In this document: positions 8,945 through 16,954 of the stretch, in pieces
How the letters are laid out: each line of letters opens with the position of its first letter
Position numbering within the stretch: the first letter of the stretch is position 1
DNA from: Stenotrophomonas maltophilia
GTDB taxonomy: Bacteria; Pseudomonadota; Gammaproteobacteria; Xanthomonadales; Xanthomonadaceae
Direction of reading: 5' to 3'
Assembly: GCF_002799245.1 (NCBI RefSeq)
Contig: NZ_NEQV01000002.1
Coordinates: forward strand, 186,001-250,000
Length of the DNA: 64,000 bases
The notes under the pieces: model-generated
Databases searched by the model: none
Seen by the model: only the letters and a program-made list of their open reading frames with translations
What the model was told of the DNA's origin: nothing
Program-made: the position numbers and the translations under genes

Positions 8945-10330
8945 ATGAAAAGTGCATCCCTGTTCCTTTCCATCGCCGCCGTGCTCACGCTCGCCGGCTG
9001 TTCCACCCTGGCGCCGAAGAACACCGCCGTTGCGCCTGCCATTCCGGCGCAGTGGCCGGCCGAGGCCACGCAGGGCCAGGTGGCCGATGTCGCCGCTGTC
9101 GGCTGGCGCGACTTCTTCACCGATCCTCGCCTGCAGCAGGTGATCGAGCAATCGCTGCAGAACAACCGCGACCTGCGCGTGGCCGTGCTCAATGTTGAAC
9201 GCGCGCGCGGCCAGTACCGCGTGCAGCGTGCCGATCGTGTGCCCGGCGTGGCCGTCACCGGCCAGATGGACCGTCGCGGTACCGATGCCGGCGTCACCGA
9301 GCAGTTCAGCGCTGGCGTCGGCGTGGCCGAGTTCGAGCTGGATCTGTTCGGTCGCGTGCGCAACCTCAGCGAGGCCGCACTGCAGCAGTACTTCGCCGTG
9401 GCCGCCAATCGCCGCAACGCGCAGCTGAGCCTGGTGGCCGAGACCGCCACCGCCTGGCTGACCTACGGTGCCGACGCGCAGCAGCTGAAGATCGCCGAGG
9501 CGACGCTGAAGACCTACGAGGATTCGCTGCGCCTGGCCGAAGCCCGTCACGAACGCGGCGGCAGTTCGGCGCTGGAGCTGACCCAGACCCGTACGCTGGT
9601 GGAAACCGCGCGCACGGATGCCGCACGCCTGCGTGGCCAGCTGGCCCAGGACCGCAATGCGCTGGCGCTGCTGGCCGGTGGCCAGCTCGATCCGGCCCTG
9701 CTGCCGGACAGCATCGAACCGCAGCTGCTGGCACTGGCCCCGCCGCCGGCCGGCCTGCCCAGCGACGTGCTGCTGCAGCGCCCGGACATCATGGCTGCCG
9801 AACACCAGCTGCTGGCTGCCAACGCCAACATTGGTGCGGCGCGCGCGGCGTTCTTCCCGAGCATCTCGCTGACCGGCAGCATCGGCAGCGGTTCCAATGA
9901 ACTGTCCAACCTGTTCGACAGTGGCACCCGCGTGTGGAGCTTCCTGCCGAAGATCACCCTGCCGATCTTCCAGGGCGGCAAGCTGCGCGCGAACCTCGCC
10001 ATCGCCAATGCGGATCGCGATATCGCCCTGGCGCAGTACGAGAAGTCGATCCAGGTGGGTTTCCGCGAAACCGCCGACGCACTGGCGCTGAATGTCAGCC
10101 TGGATGAGCAGGTGAGCGCACAGCAGCGCCTGGTGGAAGCGGCGGAACAGGCCAACCGCCTGTCGCAGGCTCGCTACGACGCCGGCCTGGACAGCTTCGT
10201 CACCCTGCTCGACGCGCGGCGTACCGCCTACACCGCGCAGCAGACCCGTTTGCAGGCCGAACTGGCGCAGCAGTCCAACCGCATCACCCTGTACAAGGTG
10301 CTGGGCGGCGGCTGGCACGAGCGCGGCTGA
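8945..10330 (+). CDS. smeF: SmeF, outer-membrane channel of the SmeDEF pump
   Basis: OprM/TolC-type outer-membrane factor lipoprotein. 461 residues from MKSASLFL, with lipobox Cys C19 (LTLAGCSTL). The two repeated OEP halves are visible; the second carries RPDIMAAEHQLLAANANIGAARAAFFPSISL, split here across residues typical of NodT proteins. The longer frame from 8894 would read through the repeat and lose the signal peptide, so 8945 is chosen. Gap to smeE is 124 nt and holds a repeat; smeF is otherwise in the same operon. Confidence 0.96.
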   Translation: MKSASLFLSIAAVLTLAGCSTLAPKNTAVAPAIPAQWPAEATQGQVADVAAVGWRDFFTDPRLQQVIEQSLQNNRDLRVAVLNVERARGQYRVQRADRVPGVAVTGQMDRRGTDAGVTEQFSAGVGVAEFELDLFGRVRNLSEAALQQYFAVAANRRNAQLSLVAETATAWLTYGADAQQLKIAEATLKTYEDSLRLAEARHERGGSSALELTQTRTLVETARTDAARLRGQLAQDRNALALLAGGQLDPALLPDSIEPQLLALAPPPAGLPSDVLLQRPDIMAAEHQLLAANANIGAARAAFFPSISLTGSIGSGSNELSNLFDSGTRVWSFLPKITLPIFQGGKLRANLAIANADRDIALAQYEKSIQVGFRETADALALNVSLDEQVSAQQRLVEAAEQANRLSQARYDAGLDSFVTLLDARRTAYTAQQTRLQAELAQQSNRITLYKVLGGGWHERG

Positions 10331-10345
10331 CGCAACGGATGCCGC

Positions 10346-10407
10346 TGTAGAGCCGAGCCCATGCTCGGCTTTCCAACCGACGAGCCGAGCATGGGCTCGG
10401 CTCTACA
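10346..10407. repeat. SMAG dimer downstream of smeF
   Basis: TGTAGAGCCGAGCCCATGC on the left and its complement ending GGCTCTACA on the right, stem arms about 20 bp. It sits between the convergent smeF and the next minus-strand gene. Confidence 0.92.
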
Positions 10408-10416
10408 CCGAAACGG

Positions 10417-10839
10417 CTACACCGCTTCGTCGTCGCGCCGCGCTACATGGCAGGCGCGCACCCGTGCCAGCGCGTCGCCGGCTTCGCGTGCCATCTGCTC
10501 GTACTCGCGCCGGATCTCTTCCAGCCGTTCCTCGTCCAGCTCTTCCAGATCCAACAGTTCGTTGTTGGCTTCCGCCGTGGCGCGGATCAGCTCGTCCAGC
10601 TTGATCTGCATCGCGGCCGTATCCGAGTTCTGCGTGTGCTGGATCAGGAACACCATCAGGAAGGTGATGATGGTGGTGCCGGTATTGATCACCAGCTGCC
10701 AGGTGTCGTTGAAATTGAACAACGGGCCGGTGATGCCCCACAGCACCACGATCGCCAGTGCGGCGAGGAAAGTCCACGGCGAACCTGTGGCCGTTGCCGA
10801 CTTCTTGGCGATCGTGTTGAACAGATTGCGTGCTTTCAT
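10417..10839 (-). CDS. Low-affinity iron permease family membrane protein
   Basis: 140 residues. It has two hydrophobic segments (about 22-42 and 50-68) around GPLFNFNDTWQLVINTGTTI, followed by a charged helix containing IQHTQNSDTAAMQIKLDELI, a block that is characteristic of the small bacterial members of the low-affinity iron permease family (PF04120). The C-terminal half is acidic and probably coiled coil. Iron transport by the bacterial members is not proven, so the name only reflects family membership. It is monocistronic and converges with smeF. Confidence 0.85.
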   Translation of the reverse strand: MKARNLFNTIAKKSATATGSPWTFLAALAIVVLWGITGPLFNFNDTWQLVINTGTTIITFLMVFLIQHTQNSDTAAMQIKLDELIRATAEANNELLDLEELDEERLEEIRREYEQMAREAGDALARVRACHVARRDDEAV

Positions 10840-10913
10840 CGTCGTCGTCCCACTCAGGTGACGAGGATGATCGGCAGTGCCTCGTGCAGAAACCGTGCAG
10901 TGTCAGGCGCGCC

Positions 10914-11240
10914 TCAGGCGCGCAGGCGCGGAGCGTCCTGCAGCCGCACCGGGCTGGTCTGGTAGACGTGCTGCCAGCAACGGTCGACGAACTCGCGGGC
11001 CTGGGCTTCGCTCAGCCGCGGCATGATCTGCAGGGCGTACTGGGTCTGGAACATCTCGTCGCGCTGCGCATTGCTGGCGCGCGGCTGGGTGATCAGCGAA
11101 TCGCAGGCGAACTTGATCCACGGCACGTAGGAGCCGAAGGAGTTGTGCGCCAGTGCACCGTCGGCATGCTGGCGGCGCCAATGGTCAAGCTCGGCGTCGA
11201 CGTTGATGACCGGGGGAATGGTGGGGACTTCAGCGTGCAT
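10914..11240 (-). CDS. Hypothetical protein, 108 residues
   Basis: I do not recognise a family. The protein has no signal peptide or membrane segment, is rich in Trp, His and Gln, and contains HWRRQHADGALAHNSFG and FVDRCWQHVYQ. Codon usage looks like that of neighbours (GC-rich third positions), which supports coding. The start at MHAEVP has only a weak GGAT upstream. It precedes the iron permease-like gene by 74 nt on the same strand and follows another small hypothetical gene, so the three may be one transcript. Confidence 0.6.
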   Translation of the reverse strand: MHAEVPTIPPVINVDAELDHWRRQHADGALAHNSFGSYVPWIKFACDSLITQPRASNAQRDEMFQTQYALQIMPRLSEAQAREFVDRCWQHVYQTSPVRLQDAPRLRA

Positions 11241-11313
11241 GTCGATCCAATCGGTTGAGGTGGATGGGAGTGGGGGTCATCGCAGTGTGGCGTATGCGCC
11301 GGTGCATGCCGTG

Positions 11314-11574
11314 TCAGCGCGGCGTGGAGCCGGCGTTGCGATTGCCTATCAGTTGCGCGTGCTCGACCGCGCCCAGCGCTTCGGCCATGCTGGCCATCGC
11401 GTTGCACAGGCGCACGTGGTCGCGCGGATGGCCATGGACCAGTTCCAGCTGCAGGCCCTGGTAGGCGCTCCAGAACAATGGGCCACGCCGGTGCAGCGCG
11501 AACTGCTGCTGCAGGCGCTCACGGATGGCATCGAGGATGGGGTCGGGCGCAGGACATACGGCATGCGCGCACAT
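11314..11574 (-). CDS. Hypothetical protein, 86 residues
   Basis: Begins MCAHAVCPAPDPILDAI with a GGAG eight nt upstream; an earlier in-frame ATG at 11586 lacks this site. No family recognised. The predicted protein is helical and soluble, with LFWSAYQGLQLELVHGHPRDHVRLCNAM in the middle (only described here, not assigned). It lies upstream of the 108-residue gene on the same strand with a 73-nt gap. Together they look like a small accessory pair of unknown role. Confidence 0.5.
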   Translation of the reverse strand: MCAHAVCPAPDPILDAIRERLQQQFALHRRGPLFWSAYQGLQLELVHGHPRDHVRLCNAMASMAEALGAVEHAQLIGNRNAGSTPR

Positions 11575-11773
11575 GGCTGGCTCCACCGGGGAAAGGGGGC
11601 CCCGGGAACCCCACCCTAGGCGCGGTGGCCGGGCGGGGTGTTACCGCGGTGTATGCACGCAGCGCAGCTGACTGTGCACGGGTTCACGGCAACGGCCGCA
11701 AACGCTGCCGGCACTAGGGCGTGCCGGCACTGAAGCGTTCATTAAGCGGGTTCAACAGCAGGCTGCGCGATGC

Positions 11774-12226
11774 TCATTCACCGATGTCTTCGTTCCAGAT
11801 GTCCGGGTGGCGGCCGATGAAGTCACCGAGCAGATCGACGCATTCCTGGTTGTCGAGATCGATCACGTTGACGCCGTTTTCGCGCAGCCAGTCGATGCCA
11901 CCCTGGAACGTGCGCGATTCGCCCACCACCACGGTGCCGATGTTGAACTGGCGCACCAGGCCCGAGCAGTACCAGCACGGGGCCAGGGTGGTGACCATGA
12001 TGGTGTCCTGGTAGCGGCGCTGGCGACCGGCCTTGCGGAAGGCGTCGGTCTCGCCGTGCACGGACGGATCGCCTTCCTGCACCCGGCGGTTGTGGCCGCA
12101 GCCGAGCAGGCGGCCGTCGTTGTGGTACAGCGCCGCGCCGATCGGCACGCCGCCCTCGGCCAGCCCCTGGCGGGCTTCGGCGATGGCGGTCTGCAGCAGG
12201 GCCTGGTAGTCGGGCGTGGTGATCAT
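11774..12226 (-). CDS. Nucleoside/cytosine deaminase, Fcy1-like
   Basis: Zinc-dependent deaminase of the CDA superfamily, 150 residues. Zinc-site motifs are H57-x-E59 (HGETDAF) and C84-x-x-C87 (PCWYC), with E59 as the proton shuttle. The C-terminal part (VVVGESRTFQGG, then a tail ending WNEDIGE) resembles yeast cytosine deaminase Fcy1 more than TadA or GuaD, so cytosine is the likely substrate. That is a family inference. GGAG precedes the ATG at 12226. It is divergent from ubiE. Confidence 0.85.
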   Translation of the reverse strand: MITTPDYQALLQTAIAEARQGLAEGGVPIGAALYHNDGRLLGCGHNRRVQEGDPSVHGETDAFRKAGRQRRYQDTIMVTTLAPCWYCSGLVRQFNIGTVVVGESRTFQGGIDWLRENGVNVIDLDNQECVDLLGDFIGRHPDIWNEDIGE

Positions 12227-12293
12227 GCGGGGCTCCGGTAAGTCGTGGCCCGCCATGATACGGGCAGGGGGTGCCGCTGGCCCCCGGCGGTGC

Positions 12294-12309
12294 GATAATC
12301 GGGGCCATG
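12294..12309 (+). promoter_or_regulatory. Candidate leaderless promoter of ubiE
   Basis: GATAAT at 12294-12299 is a near-consensus -10 box and lies only 7 nt before the ubiE ATG, so initiation would fall at or next to the start codon. There is no Shine-Dalgarno sequence. The same GATAAT-GGGGCC-ATG arrangement occurs at ybeD (31881-31895). Confidence 0.5.
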
Positions 12310-13068
12310 AGCGAATCCCCCTATAAAGCCGGTACCACCCATTTCGGGTTCCGCGACGTCGCCGCCAAGGACAAGCAGAAGCTGGTCGGCCAGGTGTTCA
12401 CCTCGGTCGCGCGCAACTACGACCTGATGAACGACCTGATGAGCCTGGGCGTGCACCGGGCGTGGAAGCGCTACTACGTGGCGACCGCGCAGGTGAAGCC
12501 GGGCGACCGCGTGCTCGATCTGGCGGGCGGCACCGGCGACATCGCCGCCCTGCTGAAGGAGCGCGTCGGCGCCGAGGGTTCGGTGGTGCTGGGCGACATC
12601 AACGCCGGCATGCTGTCGGTCGGCCGTGACCGCCTGACCAATCGCGGCCTGGTGCTCGGCCTGGACTACGTGCAGTGCAACGCCGAAGCCCTGCCGTTCC
12701 CGGACAACAGCTTCGACCTGGTCACCATCGCCTTCGGCCTGCGCAACGTGACCGACAAGGACGCCGGCCTGCGCGAGATGTACCGCGTGCTGAAGGTGGG
12801 CGGCCAGGCCCGTGTGCTGGAATTCTCCGAAGTCACTGCGGACTGGTTCAAGCCGATCTACGACTTCCACTCGTTCAAGATCCTGCCCAAGCTGGGCAAG
12901 CTGTTCGCCAACGATTCGGACAGCTACCAGTACCTGGCCGAAAGCATCCGCAAGCACCCGCCGCAGGACGAGCTGAAGGCGATGATGGGGCAGGCCGGTT
13001 TCGAGCGCTGCCACTACAAGAACCTGACCGGCGGCATCGTTTCGATCCACTCCGGCTACAAGCTGTAA
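12307..13068 (+). CDS. ubiE: UbiE/MenG C-methyltransferase
   Basis: SAM-dependent C-methyltransferase of ubiquinone (and, where present, menaquinone) biosynthesis. The 253-residue product has the right length. SAM-binding motif I is LDLAGGTGDIA near residue 75; FGFRDV at the start, FDLVTIAFGLRNVTD and the C-terminal GGIVSIHSGYKL are UbiE signatures. It probably uses a leaderless promoter. In this family ubiE is often next to other ubiquinone genes, but here it stands alone between the deaminase and the M1 peptidase. Confidence 0.97.
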   Translation: MSESPYKAGTTHFGFRDVAAKDKQKLVGQVFTSVARNYDLMNDLMSLGVHRAWKRYYVATAQVKPGDRVLDLAGGTGDIAALLKERVGAEGSVVLGDINAGMLSVGRDRLTNRGLVLGLDYVQCNAEALPFPDNSFDLVTIAFGLRNVTDKDAGLREMYRVLKVGGQARVLEFSEVTADWFKPIYDFHSFKILPKLGKLFANDSDSYQYLAESIRKHPPQDELKAMMGQAGFERCHYKNLTGGIVSIHSGYKL

Positions 13069-13102
13069 GCCCTGGACGGGGGAAACCCCGGTATCTGCCC
13101 TG

Positions 13103-13301
13103 GTAGGTGCCAACCTTGGTTGGCACAGCGCAGGCCGCGAGCGATGAAGGATCCGTGCCAACCAGGGTTGGCACCTACCGGTAGAAGCCGACTATGGTTG
13201 GCCCACCTTGACCGGTATTTGCCGTGGTGGGTGCCGACCTTGGTCGGCACCGGCCTGCCGCGAGCAATGAAGGATCCGTGCCAACCAAGGTTGGCACCTA
13301 C
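13103..13301. repeat. Two tandem copies of a GTAG-tipped GTGCCAACC palindrome unit
   Basis: Unit 1 (13103-13178) starts GTAGGTGCCAACCTTGGTTG and ends GTTGGCACCTAC. Unit 2 (about 13227-13301) starts GTGGGTGCCGACCTTGGTCG and ends the same way. The centres share GCGAGC(G/A)ATGAAGGATCC. It is a SMAG-like subfamily, duplicated. The 340-nt gap between ubiE and the peptidase gene contains little else. Confidence 0.8.
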
Positions 13302-13408
13302 CCAGGGCGCCGCCGCGCGCCCGGCAGGCCATTACCCCGCACCGCGCAACGCCTGCGGGGCCGGACGGAGGTACCATTGGGGTTTGATCCCCGTAACGGT
13401 CCCGATTC

Positions 13409-15337
13409 ATGCGTAATCCGCTGATGCTCCTTCCGCTGGCCGTGGCCCTGGCCGCCGGCTGCTCCCAGGAGGCGGCCGCGCCCGCCGCTGCCCCGACTGC
13501 CGAAAAGGCCCCTGCCGCCCCCGTGAACGCCGAGAACCGCAGCCACGACGAAAGCTCGTACGCCGAGCCGGACAAGGTCGTCATCAAGGACATCGCGCTG
13601 GATCTGAAGCTGGACTTCGACCAGAAGCAGATCGGCGGTACCGCCACCTACACCCTGGAATGGAAGCAGAAGGACGCCAAGCAGCTGGTGCTCGACACCC
13701 GCGAGCTGACCGTGTCCAAGGTCGAGGCCGTTGCTGCCGATGGCGCGCGCAGCCCGCTGCAGTTCGCGCTCGCCCCGGTCGACAAGGTGTTCGGCAGCAA
13801 GCTGACCATCGAGGCCCCGGCGCAGCCGGCCAAGGTGGAGGTGACCTATCACACCGCACCGACCGCCTCGGGCCTGCAGTGGCTGGCGCCGTCGATGACC
13901 GAGGGCAAGAAGCTGCCCTTCATGTTCAGCCAGTCGCAGGCCATCCACGCCCGTTCCTGGGTGCCGCTGCAGGACACCCCGAGCGTGCGCTTCACCTACA
14001 GCGCGCACGTGGTCTCGCGCCCGGACGTGATGGTGCTGATGAGCGCCGACAACGATCCGAAGGCCGCGCGTGACGGTGATTACACCTTCAAGATGCCGCA
14101 GCCGATTCCGTCGTACCTGCTGGCCATCGCCGCCGGCGACCTGGTGTTCGAGCCGATCTCCGGCCGCTCCGGCGTCTGGGCCGAACCGACCATGGTCAAC
14201 AAGGCGGCCAAGGAATTCGAAGACACCGAGAAGATGATCGGCGCTGCCGAGAAGCTGTACGGCGAATACCGCTGGGGCCGCTACGACATGCTGGTGCTGC
14301 CGCCGTCGTTCCCGTTCGGCGGCATGGAGAATCCGCGCCTGACCTTCGCCACCCCGACCGTGATCGTCGGTGACAAGTCGCTGGTCTCGCTGGTCGCCCA
14401 CGAACTGGCGCACAGCTGGTCGGGCAACCTGGTGACCAACGCCAGCTGGAAGGACATCTGGCTCAATGAAGGCTTCACCACCTACGTCCAGGGCCGCATC
14501 ACCGAAGCGCTGTACGGTAAGGAAATGGCCGAGATGGAGAAGCAGATCGACCAGACCGACCTGCTGGCCGAAGTGAAGGACATGAGCCCGGCCGACCAGG
14601 CGCTGGCACTGCCGCCGCTGAACGAGCGCGACCCCGACGAAGCCCTCAGCCAGGTCGCCTACGTCAAGGGTTCGTGGTTCCTGGAATTCCTGGAGCAGCG
14701 CTTTGGCCGCGAGACCTTCGATCCGTTCCTGCGTGGCTGGTTCGATGACCACGCCTTCCAGAGCGCGAATACCGACCAGTTCGTCGAGTACATGAAGAAG
14801 AACCTGCTGCCGAAGAATCCGTCGGCAGTGACCGAGGCCGAACTGAAGGCGTGGCTGGACGAGCCGGGCATCCCGGCATTCGCGGCCAAGGCGCAGTCGC
14901 GCAACTTCAGCAGCGTCGATACCGCGCGCATCGCCTTCGCCAGTGCCGGCACCGTGCCCAGCAGCCAGGTCATCGCCGACTGGAGCACGCAGGAATGGGT
15001 GCGCTTCATCGACGGCCTGGGCGCGACCCAGCCGCTGGACAAGCTGGCCACGCTGGACAAGGCCTTCCACTTCACCGGCACCCCGAATGGCGAGATCGCC
15101 ATGCGCTGGTACCCGCTGGCGATCCGCAGTGGCTATGAGCAGGCCAATGAAGGCGCCGCCGCGTTCATCGAGCGCGTCGGCCGTCGCAAGCTGATCATGC
15201 CGATCTACGCAGAACTGGTGAAGACCCCGAAGGGGCTGGAGCTGGCCAAGCAGGCCTTTGAAAAGGCCAAGCCGGGCTACCACCCGATCACCACCGCCTC
15301 GGTCCAGGACATGCTGGCCAAGGCCGAAGCCAAGTAA
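13409..15337 (+). CDS. M1 family metallopeptidase lipoprotein (leukotriene A4 hydrolase-like)
   Basis: Zinc aminopeptidase, 642 residues, exported as a lipoprotein (lipobox C18 in ALAAGCSQ). Zinc ligands H331 and H335 (HELAHSW) and E354 (NEGFTTY) are present, as is the substrate-binding GGMEN loop just before them. Overall order (N-terminal beta domain, thermolysin-like domain, C-terminal helical domain) matches bacterial LTA4 hydrolase-type M1 enzymes. The catalytic machinery looks complete. Likely role is peptide trimming in the cell envelope; the true substrates are not known. Confidence 0.94.
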   Translation: MRNPLMLLPLAVALAAGCSQEAAAPAAAPTAEKAPAAPVNAENRSHDESSYAEPDKVVIKDIALDLKLDFDQKQIGGTATYTLEWKQKDAKQLVLDTRELTVSKVEAVAADGARSPLQFALAPVDKVFGSKLTIEAPAQPAKVEVTYHTAPTASGLQWLAPSMTEGKKLPFMFSQSQAIHARSWVPLQDTPSVRFTYSAHVVSRPDVMVLMSADNDPKAARDGDYTFKMPQPIPSYLLAIAAGDLVFEPISGRSGVWAEPTMVNKAAKEFEDTEKMIGAAEKLYGEYRWGRYDMLVLPPSFPFGGMENPRLTFATPTVIVGDKSLVSLVAHELAHSWSGNLVTNASWKDIWLNEGFTTYVQGRITEALYGKEMAEMEKQIDQTDLLAEVKDMSPADQALALPPLNERDPDEALSQVAYVKGSWFLEFLEQRFGRETFDPFLRGWFDDHAFQSANTDQFVEYMKKNLLPKNPSAVTEAELKAWLDEPGIPAFAAKAQSRNFSSVDTARIAFASAGTVPSSQVIADWSTQEWVRFIDGLGATQPLDKLATLDKAFHFTGTPNGEIAMRWYPLAIRSGYEQANEGAAAFIERVGRRKLIMPIYAELVKTPKGLELAKQAFEKAKPGYHPITTASVQDMLAKAEAK

Positions 15338-15340
15338 GGA

Positions 15341-15372
15341 AAAGCGCCGGGCACTGCCCGGCGCTTTTTTTT
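15341..15372 (+). terminator. Rho-independent terminator after the M1 peptidase
   Basis: AAAGCGCCGGGC, loop ACT, GCCCGGCGC followed by eight T. A SMAG element begins at its T tract. Confidence 0.92.
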
Positions 15373-15433
15373 GTAGAGTCGAGCCATGCTCGGCTGGCTC
15401 TTCAACAGCAGCCGAGCATGGCTCGACTCTACA
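15372..15433. repeat. SMAG dimer
   Basis: TGTAGAGTCGAGCCATGCTC on the left, complement ending CGACTCTACA on the right. The G-to-T variant (GAGTCG) is shared by both arms, showing the arms are kept complementary. Confidence 0.92.
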
Positions 15434-15462
15434 AGAATGCGCAAACACGAAGGACTTCCGCC

Positions 15463-16194
15463 ATGAAACGACTGATCCTGCTCACCGCCTGTACGCTTGC
15501 GCTGGCTGCCTGCAGCAACCCCGAGGAAGAACGCAAGGCGCAGGAAGCCGCCGCGGCCGCCGTGCAGGCACAGAAGGAGGCCAAGGCCGAAGACGTGGCC
15601 AGGCAGTACGACATGGCCGTGGCCGCACAGGACTGGGAGCGCGCACGCCTGCATGGCGCCTCGCTGCTGGACCAGTACAAGGACACCGCCGCCGCCGAGC
15701 GCATCGCCGCAGGCTTCGACGAGGTCAAGGCCAAGGGCGATGCCGCGCGCGACCTGCGCCGCATGCAGGCGCTGTGGCAGTACAACCAGATCCCGGTGGG
15801 CGGCAAGGGCAACCAGGTGTCGGCACAGATCTACAGCAAGGAACGGGTGGACGTGGATGGCAGCGGTGCCAAGCCGGTGCAGCTGGTGTTCCGCGATCAT
15901 CCGGAGTGGAAGCGGCATGCCTACCTGGTGCTGCAGGCCGGTGATTTCCGTTGCCCGCAGTGCACGGTGAAAGTGACCGTGGACGACGGCAAGCCGGTGT
16001 CGATGGCGGCCTGGCGCCCGAAGACCGATGAAGCCATTGCCATGTTCATCACCGACCAGAAGGCGCTGTGGAAGCTGGCGCGCAAGGGCAAGTCGATCAG
16101 CATCGAGTTCCCGGTCAAGGCCGGCGGCACGCGCACGGCGGTGTTCGAAACCGGTGGCGTCGACGCCAGCCGCATGCCGCAGTGGTGGCAATGA
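15463..16194 (+). CDS. Envelope lipoprotein of unknown function
   Basis: 243 residues with a clear lipobox (LAACSN, C17). An Ala/Glu/Lys-rich helical region (about 20-60) is followed by a helical repeat-like stretch and a C-terminal beta-rich domain that contains a CPQC pair (FRCPQCTVKVTVDDG) and ends in DASRMPQWWQ. I do not recognise a named domain. The Cys pair could form a disulfide. The stop codon overlaps the start of the HAD gene (ATGA), so the two are translationally coupled. Confidence 0.8.
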   Translation: MKRLILLTACTLALAACSNPEEERKAQEAAAAAVQAQKEAKAEDVARQYDMAVAAQDWERARLHGASLLDQYKDTAAAERIAAGFDEVKAKGDAARDLRRMQALWQYNQIPVGGKGNQVSAQIYSKERVDVDGSGAKPVQLVFRDHPEWKRHAYLVLQAGDFRCPQCTVKVTVDDGKPVSMAAWRPKTDEAIAMFITDQKALWKLARKGKSISIEFPVKAGGTRTAVFETGGVDASRMPQWWQ

Positions 16195-16814
16195 TGGTTG
16201 CGGCGGGCAGCGCAGTGCACGCGTTGTCCGCGATCCGGCACTGGGTCTTCGACATGGACGGCACGCTGACCGTAGCCGTGCACGATTTCGCCGCGATCCG
16301 CCGCGCACTGGAGATCGCGGCCGAGGAGGACATCCTCGACCATATCGCGGCGTTGCCGGACGCACCTGCGCAGGCCAAGCGTGAGTGGCTGCTGGATCAC
16401 GAGCGCGCGCTGGCCGAGGACGCGCTGCCGGCGCCGGGCGCGGTGAAGCTGCTGCGTGCGCTGGCGGCGGCTGGCTGCCGGCTGGGCATCCTGACCCGCA
16501 ACGACCATGCGCTGGCGAAGCTGACGCTGGAGGCGATCGGGGTCGGGGCGCTGTTCGACGATGCCGATATCATCGGCCGCGATGAAGCGGTGCCCAAGCC
16601 CTCGCCGGATGGCCTGCAGCAGCATCTGCGGCGTTGGGGCATCGCGCCTGCGCAGGCAGTGATGGTCGGTGACCACGCCTACGACCTGGAGTGCGGCCGC
16701 GCCGCGGGCGCCCATACCGTGCTGGTCAACCTGCCGGAAAACCCGTGGCCGGGCCGTGCCGACTGGCATTTCGCCGATTGCCGCGCGCTGTTGGCGGCGT
16801 GGCGGGGCGCCTGA
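16191..16814 (+). CDS. HAD-superfamily hydrolase (phosphatase)
   Basis: 207 residues. HAD motifs in order: motif I FDMDGTL (nucleophile Asp near residue 20), motif II LTRND, motif III Lys in VPKPSPDG and motif IV VMVGDHAYDLECGRAAGA. It resembles subfamily IA phosphoglycolate phosphatase-like enzymes, but the cap domain is short and the substrate cannot be assigned. Start at 16191 overlaps the stop of the lipoprotein gene; an ATG at 16194 is equally possible. Confidence 0.9.
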   Translation: MMVAAGSAVHALSAIRHWVFDMDGTLTVAVHDFAAIRRALEIAAEEDILDHIAALPDAPAQAKREWLLDHERALAEDALPAPGAVKLLRALAAAGCRLGILTRNDHALAKLTLEAIGVGALFDDADIIGRDEAVPKPSPDGLQQHLRRWGIAPAQAVMVGDHAYDLECGRAAGAHTVLVNLPENPWPGRADWHFADCRALLAAWRGA

Positions 16815-16817
16815 TGA

Positions 16818-16897
16818 TGTAGAGCCGAGCCCACGCTCGGCTGCTCTCCGGTCAGATCGCGCTGGCGCGCGCAAGCCGGGCATGGCTCGGCTCTACA
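16818..16897. repeat. SMAG dimer with a longer loop
   Basis: TGTAGAGCCGAGCCCACGCT on the left and GGCATGGCTCGGCTCTACA on the right; the arms have drifted. It is followed at 16914-16933 by a small hairpin GTGTCGACCAAGGTCGACAC. Confidence 0.85.
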
Positions 16898-16954
16898 GGA
16901 ATCAAACAGCGTGTCGACCAAGGTCGACACCCACCAACAGCATTCCCGGCAGCG

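Noticed and set aside
4459..9450. Very long open frame (1663 codons) on the minus strand across smeDEF
   Set aside because: It is antisense to three well-recognised genes. GC-rich codon bias removes stops from the opposite strand, and the translation is low-complexity His/Arg/Gln-rich with no domain.
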